Positions 8,580 through 17,597 are shown, numbered from the stretch's first letter. The stretch is DNA of 24,879 bases from CAZTJA01 sp964613745 (GCA_964613745.1 CAZTJA010000044.1:1-24879); one strand, 5' to 3'. The notes: a model not told the origin generated them from the sequence alone. Made by a program: numbers and translations.

Positions 8580-9806
8580 CTAGACTATGCTCATTCCGCG
8601 AGGGACAATAACAACGCCTCCCGGAGAAATGGTAAAACGGCTTCGATCTTGATCCGGATCGTAGCCAATTACAAAATCTTCGGGAACTTCTACGTCCTGA
8701 TCAAGTATCGCTTTTCGGATTCGGGCATTTCTCCCTATTTTCACTCCGTCCAACATGACTGATTTTTCGACGAATGCTCCTTCGTGAACAGTCACATTCG
8801 GTGACAAAACACAATGACTCACCTTACCGGATATGAGACTCCCACCTGAGACAACGGCATTGTGTACATTCGCCTCTGAGATCTGCCGTGTGTTTTTGGT
8901 CCGCGCCGGCGGTACCTGCTCCTGATACGTCCTTATCAACCAATCTGAGTCGTAAAGGTTGCACTGAGGATCAGAAGAACATAAGTCCATGTTGGCTTCC
9001 CAGTAGGCGTCCAAAGTACCTATATCCCTCCAGTACCTTCCCTCGGGATTGTTGGCCTCTTTGAAGGTGTGCACGTATACTTTGTTGGAATCAATCATGT
9101 TAGGCACAACATTCTTGCCGAAATCGTGGGATGAAGAGGAATCCTTTGCATCAGAAATGACATTCTTGACCAACACATCCGTGTTGAAGATGTAAACTCC
9201 CATTGAAACGAAGCTTTTATCGGGTTTTCCGGGTACAGGCTCAGGATTTGAAGGTTTTTCTATGAAGCTTCGGATTCTGTAGGATTCGTCCGTCCCGATA
9301 ATTCCGAATGCGCTGGCTTCAGATCTCGGCACTTCAACGCCCGCGACTGTCAGTTCCGCGTTCGTTTCGAGATGAAATGCCAGCATATCATTGTAATTCA
9401 TCTTGTAGACGTGGTCCCCGGATAAGATCAGAACTCTTTCCGGCCTCTCTCTTTGAAGAAGATAAATGTTTTGGTAAATACTATCGGCGGTTCCTCTGTA
9501 CCAGCGATCTACGTTTCTCTGTTGCGGGGGAACGCATTCTATAAATTCGTCCAACTCGTGGTTGAAAATACTCCATCCGAGACGGACATGACGGTCCAAG
9601 GACAAAGATCTATATTGGGTAAGTACGTAAATTCTGCGAATATTGGAATGGAGACAATTCGATAATGTAAAGTCAATGATCCTGTATATTCCACCGAATC
9701 TGACGGAAGGTTTGGCTCTGGCCTTTGTTAGCGGATAAAGTCTCTCTCCTTTACCTCCAGCCATCAGGATACATAACGTTCTGCGCATCTCTTGTTGCAG
9801 GTTCAT
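8580..9806 (-). CDS. glgC: Glucose-1-phosphate adenylyltransferase GlgC
   Basis: A 408-residue ADP-glucose pyrophosphorylase, normal length. It makes ADP-glucose from ATP and glucose 1-phosphate, the committed step of bacterial glycogen synthesis. The N-terminal nucleotidyltransferase domain has the AGGKGERLYPLT loop, the RAKPSVRFGG substrate segment, YRIIDFTLSNC, the WYRGTADSIYQN region and the catalytic LSGDHVYKMNY. The glucose 1-phosphate site is around FIEKPSNP. A left-handed beta-helix with hexapeptide turns forms the C-terminal part (about 300-390). The ATG overlaps the stop of the preceding response regulator as ATGA, indicating translational coupling. No other glycogen genes (glgA, glgB) are in the window. 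Confidence 0.95.
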   Translation of the reverse strand: MNLQQEMRRTLCILMAGGKGERLYPLTKARAKPSVRFGGIYRIIDFTLSNCLHSNIRRIYVLTQYRSLSLDRHVRLGWSIFNHELDEFIECVPPQQRNVDRWYRGTADSIYQNIYLLQRERPERVLILSGDHVYKMNYNDMLAFHLETNAELTVAGVEVPRSEASAFGIIGTDESYRIRSFIEKPSNPEPVPGKPDKSFVSMGVYIFNTDVLVKNVISDAKDSSSSHDFGKNVVPNMIDSNKVYVHTFKEANNPEGRYWRDIGTLDAYWEANMDLCSSDPQCNLYDSDWLIRTYQEQVPPARTKNTRQISEANVHNAVVSGGSLISGKVSHCVLSPNVTVHEGAFVEKSVMLDGVKIGRNARIRKAILDQDVEVPEDFVIGYDPDQDRSRFTISPGGVVIVPRGMSIV

Positions 9807-10156
9807 TGTTTCAACAGCCTCTTTATTTCGGATTTTAATTTTGAGGTATCCGATGATTTTACAACGTAGGCATCGGCGCCCCAGGTTGTGAAATCCTCCT
9901 TGTAATGGCTGTATGCGGTGTTCAGAATTATTGGAATTCCTTTGTCTTTTCCAATCAACTTTTCCAAAGTTTCTATGCCGTCCATCCCAGGCATTTGAAT
10001 ATCGAGAACAATCAAATCAGGCTGATCTTTTTCGACGCTAGCAAGCGCATCATTACCGGAATGTGCTACTGTGACCCGGTATCCTTCATCTTCCAGTTCG
10101 CTCTTATAAAGCTCGCAAATGTGTTTTTCATCATCAACGACGAGAATGTGCTTCAT
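9803..10156 (-). CDS. Receiver-only response regulator (CheY/Spo0F-like)
   Basis: A 117-residue single receiver domain with no output domain. The acidic pocket (VVDDEK, Asp8 and Asp9), phospho-acceptor Asp52 (VLDIQMPGMDG), switch Thr80 (LNTAYSHY) and Lys100 (VVKSSD) are all present, so it should be phosphorylatable. I place the start at the ATG at 10156 (MKHILVVDD), 7 bases after GGGG on the reverse strand. The longer frame upstream has no receiver-like sequence. No histidine kinase is adjacent, so its partner is elsewhere. The 4-base overlap with glgC suggests a connected function or at least shared expression. It could act as a phosphorelay intermediate or a protein-binding switch. Confidence 0.9.
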   Translation of the reverse strand: MKHILVVDDEKHICELYKSELEDEGYRVTVAHSGNDALASVEKDQPDLIVLDIQMPGMDGIETLEKLIGKDKGIPIILNTAYSHYKEDFTTWGADAYVVKSSDTSKLKSEIKRLLKQ

Positions 10157-10326
10157 TATCATTCCCCAATATTGATCAATTGTGTTGCATACCTTTGGCC
10201 TGACTTTGAGAATAACAATCCGAGTTTTAAAGAGCAACTATTTAGGTAACAATGACACTGGCGAAGAACCTTGAAGTGATTAATCGAGCACTCCACTTTT
10301 GACATATCTGCTCTAAAACTAATATC

Positions 10327-11109
10327 TTATAATTTTTTATTGTAACTTCGCACGAACGTCTCGGGATCCAACCTACGATTTAATTGCACGAGGGAGACTT
10401 TTAGATGCTTGGCGGCAAGACTTTTTTCCTTCAACTCACCGGACCTGAGGTGACTAATTATCTCCTGCCTCAAACGTTCTGAAAATTCTTTAACAGCGGT
10501 GTTGAGTGCCTTGATTATGGACTCTGTATCAGGACCGGAGCTGGGAATCTCGATATGAAAATTTTTCTTGAAAATCGTTTTATCCCGACCTAAAGGCGCC
10601 TCGAAATCCGTCAACATAGTGTCCATATCGAGCACAGCCCCTGCTTTGCCGTCCAGAACCGTACCCTGGAGCTTTTTTGTTGTTGCTTCCAAAGCGTAAC
10701 GATAACGAACCGTGCTGAGTTGATCCACCACTCGCTCAAAAAGTCCACTGTTCTGAAGATCCCTGAGCACCAGAGCCGTAAGCATATCAGCTGGATTCTC
10801 TTCCCATCGGTAGAGGAACATTGTTTGGTCTTGGCCGCTGGACTGGGTGATTACCAGGTTGTCAATAGGAATTGATCGATCCAGGAGGAAACGATACACC
10901 ATGAGCGTTTCAGGGATAGGGGATGCTGAGAGCTTAGGCGGAACGGGATAGTCAAAATTGTGGTACGAAATGTCCTTGGAATGCAAAGCGCATCCGACCA
11001 GAAAAAAGAAAAGCAGCCCAGACATTACTGTGCCGGGATATCGAGATCTGATAACGGCTCTCCATAAAAGGCTTAATTCGCCTGCTTTACTTCTTGTCCG
11101 GTGATTCAT
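10327..11109 (-). CDS. ABC-transporter auxiliary lipoprotein (PqiC/ABC_trans_aux-like) of the MCE system
   Basis: A 260-residue predicted lipoprotein. The hydrophobic signal segment ends in the lipobox LVGC with Cys40 as the lipidation site, so the mature protein is anchored in a membrane facing the periplasm. The mature part has the layout of the ABC-type transport auxiliary component family: an early YRFLLDRS strand, FLYRWEENPADML, LRDLQNSGLFERV and a terminal helix (TAVKEFSERLRQEI). In E. coli, PqiC is an outer-membrane partner of the MCE protein PqiB. It follows mlaD by 21 bases, which supports this role. The start is uncertain: the ATG at 11109 has no ribosome site, and an internal ATG (residue 29) would give a very short signal sequence. 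Confidence 0.78.
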   Translation of the reverse strand: MNHRTRSKAGELSLLWRAVIRSRYPGTVMSGLLFFFLVGCALHSKDISYHNFDYPVPPKLSASPIPETLMVYRFLLDRSIPIDNLVITQSSGQDQTMFLYRWEENPADMLTALVLRDLQNSGLFERVVDQLSTVRYRYALEATTKKLQGTVLDGKAGAVLDMDTMLTDFEAPLGRDKTIFKKNFHIEIPSSGPDTESIIKALNTAVKEFSERLRQEIISHLRSGELKEKSLAAKHLKVSLVQLNRRLDPETFVRSYNKKL

Positions 11110-11130
11110 AGATCATGAGGCCCAAGTCCC

Positions 11131-12000
11131 TTATTTCTTCTGATCTTTGTCTTCCGTTCCAAAAAGGATGCTGGACGGACGCTGCCGAATAATGCGGGTA
11201 AAATCAATGAGATTATCTGCGCTGCGTTCTAGTTTCTGGGAGAGTCTATTCAAGTTGTTATCAGTGCGCCTAATTAATCGATCAGCATTCCGAACGGTTT
11301 CCGTTGACTCCTGCAAAAACTCTCCGGTTTTGTCCATCGTTTTTGTGAAAGCTCTTGCCGGCTGAGCCTTTGCAATATCGTCATTTATTCTTCGGGTCGC
11401 CTCTTTGATTTCCCTTAATGTTTCGAGACTCTCACTACTCAATTTGTCGGTGCGTGTGTCAGCGAGAACCTTATCCAACCTATTGGTGACTTTGATGATG
11501 TTCTCGGAGATCCGATCTAATTCTACGGTCTTGATCCTTTGAAAAATATTTTCAAGTGCCGTCCCTATTTCTCTGATATCGGAAGGATATGTTGGAATCA
11601 CTTTGTATTTGGGTTCAAAGTCGAGATCCACTTGCTCCCGCTGCTGTTCAGGCTTGAAGGTATCCATTTCGAGGTATTTCATACCTGTTAAGCCGACCAG
11701 ACTCATTTTCACACCAAGATCCTCGGTAACTTTGAAAGTCTTATCCAAAGCCATTTCCACCTGAATTAACCTTCCATCCGGAGCCATCCGTATTGATCTT
11801 ACTCGTCCGACGGGAACACCTCGAAATTTAACTGAGCTGTCACGTTCCAATCCCTGCACTGTTTCCGAAAAAAAAGAAACTACTATTTGCGTATCACCGA
11901 AATACTTCGATGCACCGAGCCAAAGGACGGCCAGAATCAGAAATATTAGGCTGCTCAATACAAAGAGCCCAATTTTAAATTTATCTGCCTTACCCGACAT
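11131..12000 (-). CDS. mlaD: MCE/MlaD-family phospholipid transport protein
   Basis: A 289-residue protein with one N-terminal transmembrane helix (about 9-29, IGLFVLSSLIFLILAVLWLG), a single MCE domain (about 38-115, with VKFRGVPVGRVRSI) and a long, mostly helical, coiled-coil-like C-terminal tail (about 140-275). MCE domains form hexameric rings with a central hydrophobic channel in the periplasm, and long C-terminal helices in some relatives extend this into a tunnel. It belongs to the Mla-like ABC transporter with the adjacent MlaE and MlaF. The tail is longer than in E. coli MlaD. GGAG lies 8 bases before the ATG. An 87-base gap separates it from mlaF upstream. Confidence 0.9.
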   Translation of the reverse strand: MSGKADKFKIGLFVLSSLIFLILAVLWLGASKYFGDTQIVVSFFSETVQGLERDSSVKFRGVPVGRVRSIRMAPDGRLIQVEMALDKTFKVTEDLGVKMSLVGLTGMKYLEMDTFKPEQQREQVDLDFEPKYKVIPTYPSDIREIGTALENIFQRIKTVELDRISENIIKVTNRLDKVLADTRTDKLSSESLETLREIKEATRRINDDIAKAQPARAFTKTMDKTGEFLQESTETVRNADRLIRRTDNNLNRLSQKLERSADNLIDFTRIIRQRPSSILFGTEDKDQKK

Positions 12001-12087
12001 TACGAGACTCCGGCGAGGTCACTTTCAGATGTGTAACTTAGCAATTTTTTCAAATTATAAATAGCACCTTTTGGTTTTCTCTTTAAG

Positions 12088-12900
12088 CTATTCCATCTTT
12101 TTTGTTTTTCCGGATTTGGATGTTGATCTGTGAAAAAAGTTCAGGACCACCGGATCGGTTGATTTTTCCATCAGTTCACGAGGATCTCCGCATGCTATTA
12201 GTTTACGTTTCTCCAGCATTATCACACGATGAGCGATTGAAAAAATGCTAGGCAACTCATGTGTAACCACGATCATGGTTGTGTTGAGGAGGTGGTTTAT
12301 CTGACTTATTGTCTCGTCCAATGCGGCACTGGTCACAGGATCCAGGCCCGCTGACGGTTCATCAAAGAATAGTATTTTGGGATCAAGCGCCATAGCCCGT
12401 GCTAATGCAGCTCGTTTTTGCATTCCTCCGCTCAGTTCGGACGGACTCATACGCTCGGATCCACCTAAGCCCACTTCCGTGAGCTTGAGCTTGACGATGT
12501 TTTCAATGATTCTCTCGGGTAGGGAAGTATATTGATGCAGCGGCAGTGCTATGTTTTCAGCTATGGACATGGAACTAAAGAGTGCCCCCGATTGGAATAA
12601 AACACCAATTTTGCGTAGCACCTTTTCGCTACCCCCGTCGGAGATGGGTATGACCTTTTCGCCGTCTATAAGTATTTCCCCTTCTGCCGGTTCGATTAAA
12701 CCGATCATGGCTTTAAACAAGGTCGTTTTCCCACAGCCGGAACGCCCAAGCACCGCTACTATTTCTCCCTGGCCGATTTCGAACGACACATTCTCCAGAA
12801 CTACTTCGTTGCCGTATGCAACGGTTAAGTTGTTCACACGTATGATCGGGTTTATCACCTGCGAACAGAAGCAACTATGTTTTGATAACGATTGTGTCAT
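12088..12900 (-). CDS. mlaF: MlaF-type ABC transporter ATPase
   Basis: A 270-residue ATP-binding subunit. Walker A GRSGCGKT at 52-59, Q-loop FQSGALFSS, signature LSGGM at 156-160, Walker B ILFFDEP at 176-182, D-loop SAGLDP and switch His in VTHELPS are all intact. It drives MlaE-mediated lipid movement through the MCE ring. The FQSGALFSSM sequence after the Q-loop is typical of MlaF/Ttg2A relatives. Its ATG overlaps the mlaE stop as ATGA, so translation is coupled. The first 16 residues or so are longer than in most relatives and include two cysteines (CFC); a later start cannot be excluded. Confidence 0.94.
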   Translation of the reverse strand: MTQSLSKHSCFCSQVINPIIRVNNLTVAYGNEVVLENVSFEIGQGEIVAVLGRSGCGKTTLFKAMIGLIEPAEGEILIDGEKVIPISDGGSEKVLRKIGVLFQSGALFSSMSIAENIALPLHQYTSLPERIIENIVKLKLTEVGLGGSERMSPSELSGGMQKRAALARAMALDPKILFFDEPSAGLDPVTSAALDETISQINHLLNTTMIVVTHELPSIFSIAHRVIMLEKRKLIACGDPRELMEKSTDPVVLNFFHRSTSKSGKTKKME

Positions 12901-14126
12901 TTCCAGAACACGTCAACGTAGTGATAGATTACGGCAAACACGGCATCGGTTATCGTCAAGACAAAAATGCTCGTTACAACCGCAGAAGTGGTCACGTTAC
13001 CTACACTTTCGGCACCGCCTCTTACCTGAAATCCTCTAAAACATCCCACGAGGGCTATCTGTACCCCAAAAACAAAACTCTTGATAAGGCCTTTTACGAT
13101 GTCCTGAACTTCAAGCACTTTATGAACTTGATTAAAATACGCAACCGGAGTTAAGTCTAAAGCAAACACGGATGCGAAGCAGCCTCCGATTATGCCCAGG
13201 AGATCTGCGAGAATCGTCAAACACGGCAGTATCAAGGCGATTGCCAAGACCCGGGGCGACACGAGGTATCTCATGGGATCAATTCCCATTATACGAAGAG
13301 CGTCTATTTCCTCATTGACCTTCATAGTGCCGATGTAAGCGGCGAATGCGGCTCCGGACCGTCCCGATATAATTATAGCCGTCATGAGCGGGCCCATTTC
13401 AAGAGAAATCGAGACGCTCACAAGGTCCGCTACGAAGATGTTTGCTCCAAATTTTCTCAGCTGAATAGCAGCCTGAAACGCGAGTACCCAGCCCATCAGA
13501 AAACTTAATATCAATGTAATAGGAACTGCATCCGAACCGTTTTTCTCAACGAGCTTCCAAAAGCCGTCCCATCGTAATCGTCGGAAGTCGAGAATGTCCT
13601 TTATGAAAGCCTGGATTGCGGCTCCCAAGAAAGTAATCATCTCTTTAAGTCCGGAGAGGAACTCAAGAACTCCTGCTCCGATCTGTTCTATTACTCCGAC
13701 ACTCTCAGTCGGTTCGAGGATTCCGGAAGATGCTTCTATCTGTTTGATGTCTGTAAATTTTAGGAAATTATCGATACGTTCAGGGATGTTATCGAGCTTG
13801 AGAGAGTTTCCTAGTTCGTTGACGATCTGATGGATTTCCATCAGTACTGCAGCCCCTGAGCTGTCGAGGTATTCAACCCTGCTCATGTCTATGCAAACAT
13901 TCTTTAGCGAATGATCTTGAATCAGCTCTACTATTTGCCGTCTTACATGCTCCGAATTCTCCATATTAATGCTTCCGGAAAGTGTAAGAGCTAATTCGTC
14001 AAAAATCTTGTCGTTTATGTCTATGCAAAAAGCGGGGGTATCTATAGGTTCAGAAAAACATATTCGGTCGGAATCCTCAACCGGAGGAGTTTTCTTGAAG
14101 AATCTGCGTGGATCAAATGGCCACAT
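12897..14126 (-). CDS. mlaE: STAS-MlaE fusion permease of the Mla-type phospholipid transporter
   Basis: A 409-residue protein. The N-terminal part (about 40-135) is a STAS domain with the characteristic IDMSRVEYLDSSGAAVL motif, corresponding to a separate MlaB protein in E. coli. The C-terminal part (about 150-409) is the MlaE permease, with several membrane helices, the conserved EIDALRIMGIDPMRYLVSPR loop that couples to the ATPase, and GRSGAAFAAYIGTM. In E. coli, MlaB supports MlaF activity, so the fusion fixes one STAS unit per permease. It overlaps the dinG 3' end by 14 bases and mlaF by 4 bases. No MlaC periplasmic carrier is seen nearby. Fusions of this layout are known in Desulfobacterota, so it is not unique. 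Confidence 0.93.
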   Translation of the reverse strand: MWPFDPRRFFKKTPPVEDSDRICFSEPIDTPAFCIDINDKIFDELALTLSGSINMENSEHVRRQIVELIQDHSLKNVCIDMSRVEYLDSSGAAVLMEIHQIVNELGNSLKLDNIPERIDNFLKFTDIKQIEASSGILEPTESVGVIEQIGAGVLEFLSGLKEMITFLGAAIQAFIKDILDFRRLRWDGFWKLVEKNGSDAVPITLILSFLMGWVLAFQAAIQLRKFGANIFVADLVSVSISLEMGPLMTAIIISGRSGAAFAAYIGTMKVNEEIDALRIMGIDPMRYLVSPRVLAIALILPCLTILADLLGIIGGCFASVFALDLTPVAYFNQVHKVLEVQDIVKGLIKSFVFGVQIALVGCFRGFQVRGGAESVGNVTTSAVVTSIFVLTITDAVFAVIYHYVDVFWK

Positions 14127-16077
14127 TCTTACTTACCAGCCGTCCGGAATTCGTCATCGAATGGAAAGTTTTTTCTACTTGTTTGAGGTCTCTCTGGATT
14201 GGATAATTGGGAAGGCTCTTAATAAAAATTCGTCCATAAGACTTGCTCATTATTCTTGTGTCTAGAACACATAAGACTCCGAAGTCCCCACCAGTACGAA
14301 TCAAACGGCCAAGTCCTTGTTTTAGGGCTAGAACCGCCATAGGTACCTGAAATGAATAAAAAGGCTCTACACCATTCCCTTTCAAATTCTGAATACGGGC
14401 CGACACGACAGGATCATCCGGCGGTGCAAACGGCAGTCTATCGATGACCACGCATGAAAGAGTCTCTCCTTGTATATCTACCCCTTCCCAGAAAGAGGCT
14501 GATCCAAATAAGACGGAATTTGGGCAAGTCCTGAATTCATTCAGCAGTGCACTTTTGGGTTTGCTGCCCTGAATGAGAATTGGAAACGGCAAATCGTCGC
14601 GAAGTCTGTTGTGAACCAATTCCATGTTTTTGAGAGAGGTGAAAAGTATGAACGCCCTCCCCTGAGTTACTGAGAGCAAGTCCTTTAAAACGGGTACGAG
14701 TGCTTCTGTGAAATGAGCATCGTTGGGTTCCGGTATGTGCTTTGGAACATAGAGCACCGTTTGATTCGCATAATCGAAAGGGGAATCGAGAATGACTTCT
14801 ACACAGTCGTCCCGATTTGCTAGTCCGATTCTTGATTTGAAATAATTGAAGCTGCCTCCTGCAGAAAGGGTTGCGGATGTGAAAACAGTACCGGATATTT
14901 TGTCATATAACGAAGTTCTCAGAGCATTGCCGATTTCTATGGGTGAGGCATGCAGCATTACACCACGATCTTTGCGATCAGCCCAGCAGGCATATTCCGG
15001 AACTATTTCCGGATTTAAGACGACGGAAATTTCCGTGTCCAAATTTTGAGCTCGAACCGCCAGGGACCGAAGTTCCTCCTTAGCGGTTCCCGCCCCCTGG
15101 ATCAAAGCTATGCAGTTTGAGAATGCACTTGAAAGAGAATCCCTTGCAACGCTTAAATCCACGGAAATTTTTTCCAATCTCCTGCGTGGCGGAATATCGT
15201 TCACGAGAGTAAAGAAAATGCGCCTTGCGGTTTCTTCAATTATAGAAAGTGGTTCGCTGAATTTACGTTTCAAAGACGATGACGTTGAAGCTTCCGATCT
15301 TAAATCTCTTGCGAAAGCGAGGAATTTTGAATAGGTGAGATGGAATCCGAAGTGCTGAGTGGCAGCGTCTTCAAGCCCGTGTGCCTCGTCAATAATCACT
15401 GATTCATATCTCGGGATGACTTCACCGAAACCGGTTTCCCTGACTGCAAGATCGGAGATTAAGAGATGGTGGTTGGCTACCATGAGATCCGATCCGGCAG
15501 CGGTTGCCTTCATTCGTGAAATGAAGCAATTTTCTCGATCCGGACACTTTTTTCCGAGGCAGGTTTCGCTGCCGGCACATACTTCGTTCCACACAGGATC
15601 GTCATCAGGCAAGTCCACAAGCTCTTCTCTATCGCCCTTTCCTTCTGAATAGGTTTTTCTGTACCAGTCAACCAGCATTTGAAGCGACGGCGGCTCCATG
15701 CCGTCCAACATGGGATGTCGCAAGAATTTCATGAACCTTGGATGGCACACGAAATTTGAACGGCCTTTGAGTAAAGCAGCTTTTATATCTGGAAATATTT
15801 TCTGCAGCAGGGGGATATCTTTAAAATAGAGTTGTTCCTGAAGGTTCTTTGTCCCGGTCGAAACAACTATTCGTTTTCGGGACAGGGCGGCCGCAATGAG
15901 ATACGCCAATGTCTTACCCGTTCCCGTGGGTGCCTCTACAATAAGTTTGTTTCCATCATTTAAAGAATTATACACGTGAAGGCACATTGATATCTGCTGA
16001 GGACGACATTCGTAACCGGGAATAATTCTCGAAAGAACACCTCCGGTTCCTAATATTGATTGAATTCTGTCTTCGAT
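14113..16077 (-). CDS. dinG: DinG/XPD-family [4Fe-4S] DNA helicase with an apparently non-ATG start
   Basis: About 654 residues. Superfamily 2 motifs: Q-like region RIIPGYECRPQQ, Walker A EAPTGTGKT, DEAH box (IIDEAHGLED), and motif VI QGLGRLIRTGGD. Four cysteines between motifs Ia and II (SNFVCHPRF, VCAGSETCLGKKCPDRENCF) fit the iron-sulfur cluster of XPD/DinG helicases, which unwind DNA 5' to 3' and resolve R-loops and G-quadruplexes. The first ATG (15987) lies inside the conserved N-terminus, just after RPQQIS, and has no ribosome site. Upstream the frame stays open to a TGA at 16129-16131 with no ATG, GTG or TTG. GGAGG (16085-16089) is 7 bases before an ATC at 16075-16077, which I take as the start. 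An alternative is a sequence error. It runs into mlaE. Confidence 0.88.
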   Translation of the reverse strand: MEDRIQSILGTGGVLSRIIPGYECRPQQISMCLHVYNSLNDGNKLIVEAPTGTGKTLAYLIAAALSRKRIVVSTGTKNLQEQLYFKDIPLLQKIFPDIKAALLKGRSNFVCHPRFMKFLRHPMLDGMEPPSLQMLVDWYRKTYSEGKGDREELVDLPDDDPVWNEVCAGSETCLGKKCPDRENCFISRMKATAAGSDLMVANHHLLISDLAVRETGFGEVIPRYESVIIDEAHGLEDAATQHFGFHLTYSKFLAFARDLRSEASTSSSLKRKFSEPLSIIEETARRIFFTLVNDIPPRRRLEKISVDLSVARDSLSSAFSNCIALIQGAGTAKEELRSLAVRAQNLDTEISVVLNPEIVPEYACWADRKDRGVMLHASPIEIGNALRTSLYDKISGTVFTSATLSAGGSFNYFKSRIGLANRDDCVEVILDSPFDYANQTVLYVPKHIPEPNDAHFTEALVPVLKDLLSVTQGRAFILFTSLKNMELVHNRLRDDLPFPILIQGSKPKSALLNEFRTCPNSVLFGSASFWEGVDIQGETLSCVVIDRLPFAPPDDPVVSARIQNLKGNGVEPFYSFQVPMAVLALKQGLGRLIRTGGDFGVLCVLDTRIMSKSYGRIFIKSLPNYPIQRDLKQVEKTFHSMTNSGRLVSKNVAI

Positions 16078-16163
16078 CTTCTCGCCTCCACTTATTCCAA
16101 CCGTCTTGAATGACGTATCATGTCGGATTCAGTCGCTTACATGACGATTTCGCCGGTCTAGAC

Positions 16164-17570
16164 TCAATCACGGGAGTTGCCCTCCCAATCGGCACTCTTT
16201 AAAATACCTGACGCCCATTCCGGCATTCCCAAAGCATGAACATGAACGTATGTTCCCAAGCAATTGAATCGACTGATTCCATCCAGACCTCCGCCCATGC
16301 CGTGTCCTCGGGTGACCTTGAAACAATAATCGGCAAACTGAGTATCAAGACCTGTTACATAGGAATAATGAAATTCGTGACCCGTAATCTTTTGGCCGAT
16401 GGAATAAAAGGGATTACCGGTCGTAACTTCAACTTCAATGTACCCATGACCCTGGGGCTTCCTCTCCAGGACGGTAGAGATTGGAAAAACCCCTACCATG
16501 GGGTAAACGTTTAAATCAATTCTGAGCTCGTTTGACAAGTACATTAATCCCCCGCACTCGGCATAAACCGGCATACCCAATTCCGCCCGCCTTTTCAACG
16601 ATGATCGAAACGAAATATTGGAAGCAAGTTTCTCGGCGTGGGTTTCGGGAAAACCTCCGCCGATGTAAAGGGCGTCAACATTATCCGGAATATGTGAATC
16701 CGAAATAGCGCTCAGAAAAACGAGATCTGCGCCCGCTGCTCTTAAAGCCTCGAGGTTTTCAGGATAGTAAAACTGGAATGCAGAGTCTTTCAGTATACCG
16801 ATTGTTCCGGCCTGTGGTTCCGGACGGGAAGGATAGAGCTTCTGTTCAGATGAATGATGCAGTGTGCCCGAACATCCCGCTATACGAATAACTTCTTCCA
16901 AATCAACAAACTCCTCTATAGTCTTGGAAGCCCGAGCAATAAAATCTTCTGCGGCGGGATGCTCATACAACGGCAAAAGCCCAAGATGTCTTTGAGGGAA
17001 TGATTCGAGCGCTAGCTTCGGAATTGAGCCCACCACAGGAATTCCGGTTGCGCTTTCTATTGAATCTCGCAAAACACTCTCATGTCGATGTCCCGCAACA
17101 CGATTCAAAATGATAGCTTTTAGAGCAATCTCCGGGTCCAGCATTTTACTTCCCAAGACCAAGGCTGCGGCAGTCCGAGTCATTTTTGCCGCGTCGAGGA
17201 TCAAAATTACCGGAGATTGCAAAAGCTTCGCTAATTCGGCAGTACTATACTTTCCTTTGGCATCGACTCCATCGAACAATCCTCTATTCCCTTCAATGAT
17301 CGAAAGATCACATCCACTGGATCTGTTCACAAAAGAAGTGATGATCGTGCTTTCGGGCATAAGGTACGCATCAAGATTGTAGCAATCGGCTGCCACCGAC
17401 ATTCCGAGCCATCCTGAATCAATGTAGTCAGGGCCTTTTTTGAATACGGAGATCCTGAGACCCTTCTTTTTAATTGCAGCAGCCAACCCGACACTTATGA
17501 GAGTTTTTCCGGCGCCACCCCTAAGAGCCGCCAAAACTATAGCCGGTATATGGAAACGGTTTAATCCCAT
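16164..17570 (-). CDS. DsrN/CbiA-like glutamine-dependent amidase, copy A
   Basis: A 468-residue protein of the cobyrinic acid a,c-diamide synthase family. The N-terminal ATP-binding domain has a P-loop variant ALRGGAGKT, FKKGPDYIDSGWLG and IIEGNRGLFDGVD. The C-terminal class I glutamine amidotransferase domain has nucleophile Cys339 (YAECGGLMYLS), GHEFHYSYV and a catalytic His near HVHALGMPE. The family amidates tetrapyrrole side-chain carboxylates with ATP and glutamine. Next to dsrAB its relative is called DsrN, the proposed siroheme amidase. The RGGAGKT loop fits that subgroup, in my judgement, better than classical CbiA. It follows copy B by 27 bases, with no strong ribosome site. Which tetrapyrrole it uses is inferred. 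Confidence 0.88.
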   Translation of the reverse strand: MGLNRFHIPAIVLAALRGGAGKTLISVGLAAAIKKKGLRISVFKKGPDYIDSGWLGMSVAADCYNLDAYLMPESTIITSFVNRSSGCDLSIIEGNRGLFDGVDAKGKYSTAELAKLLQSPVILILDAAKMTRTAAALVLGSKMLDPEIALKAIILNRVAGHRHESVLRDSIESATGIPVVGSIPKLALESFPQRHLGLLPLYEHPAAEDFIARASKTIEEFVDLEEVIRIAGCSGTLHHSSEQKLYPSRPEPQAGTIGILKDSAFQFYYPENLEALRAAGADLVFLSAISDSHIPDNVDALYIGGGFPETHAEKLASNISFRSSLKRRAELGMPVYAECGGLMYLSNELRIDLNVYPMVGVFPISTVLERKPQGHGYIEVEVTTGNPFYSIGQKITGHEFHYSYVTGLDTQFADYCFKVTRGHGMGGGLDGISRFNCLGTYVHVHALGMPEWASGILKSADWEGNSRD

Positions 17571-17597
17571 GTTCTTTGTATCCGAAGATCTTGTTCT

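Noticed and set aside
10298..10326. A plus-strand TTGACA with a nearby TATAAT
   Set aside because: The spacer is about 23 bases, too long, and nothing on the plus strand lies downstream to be expressed.
16104..16150. TCATGT/ACATGA inverted repeat between the amidase and dinG as a terminator
   Set aside because: Only 6 bases with a 15-base loop and no T-run on either strand; too weak.
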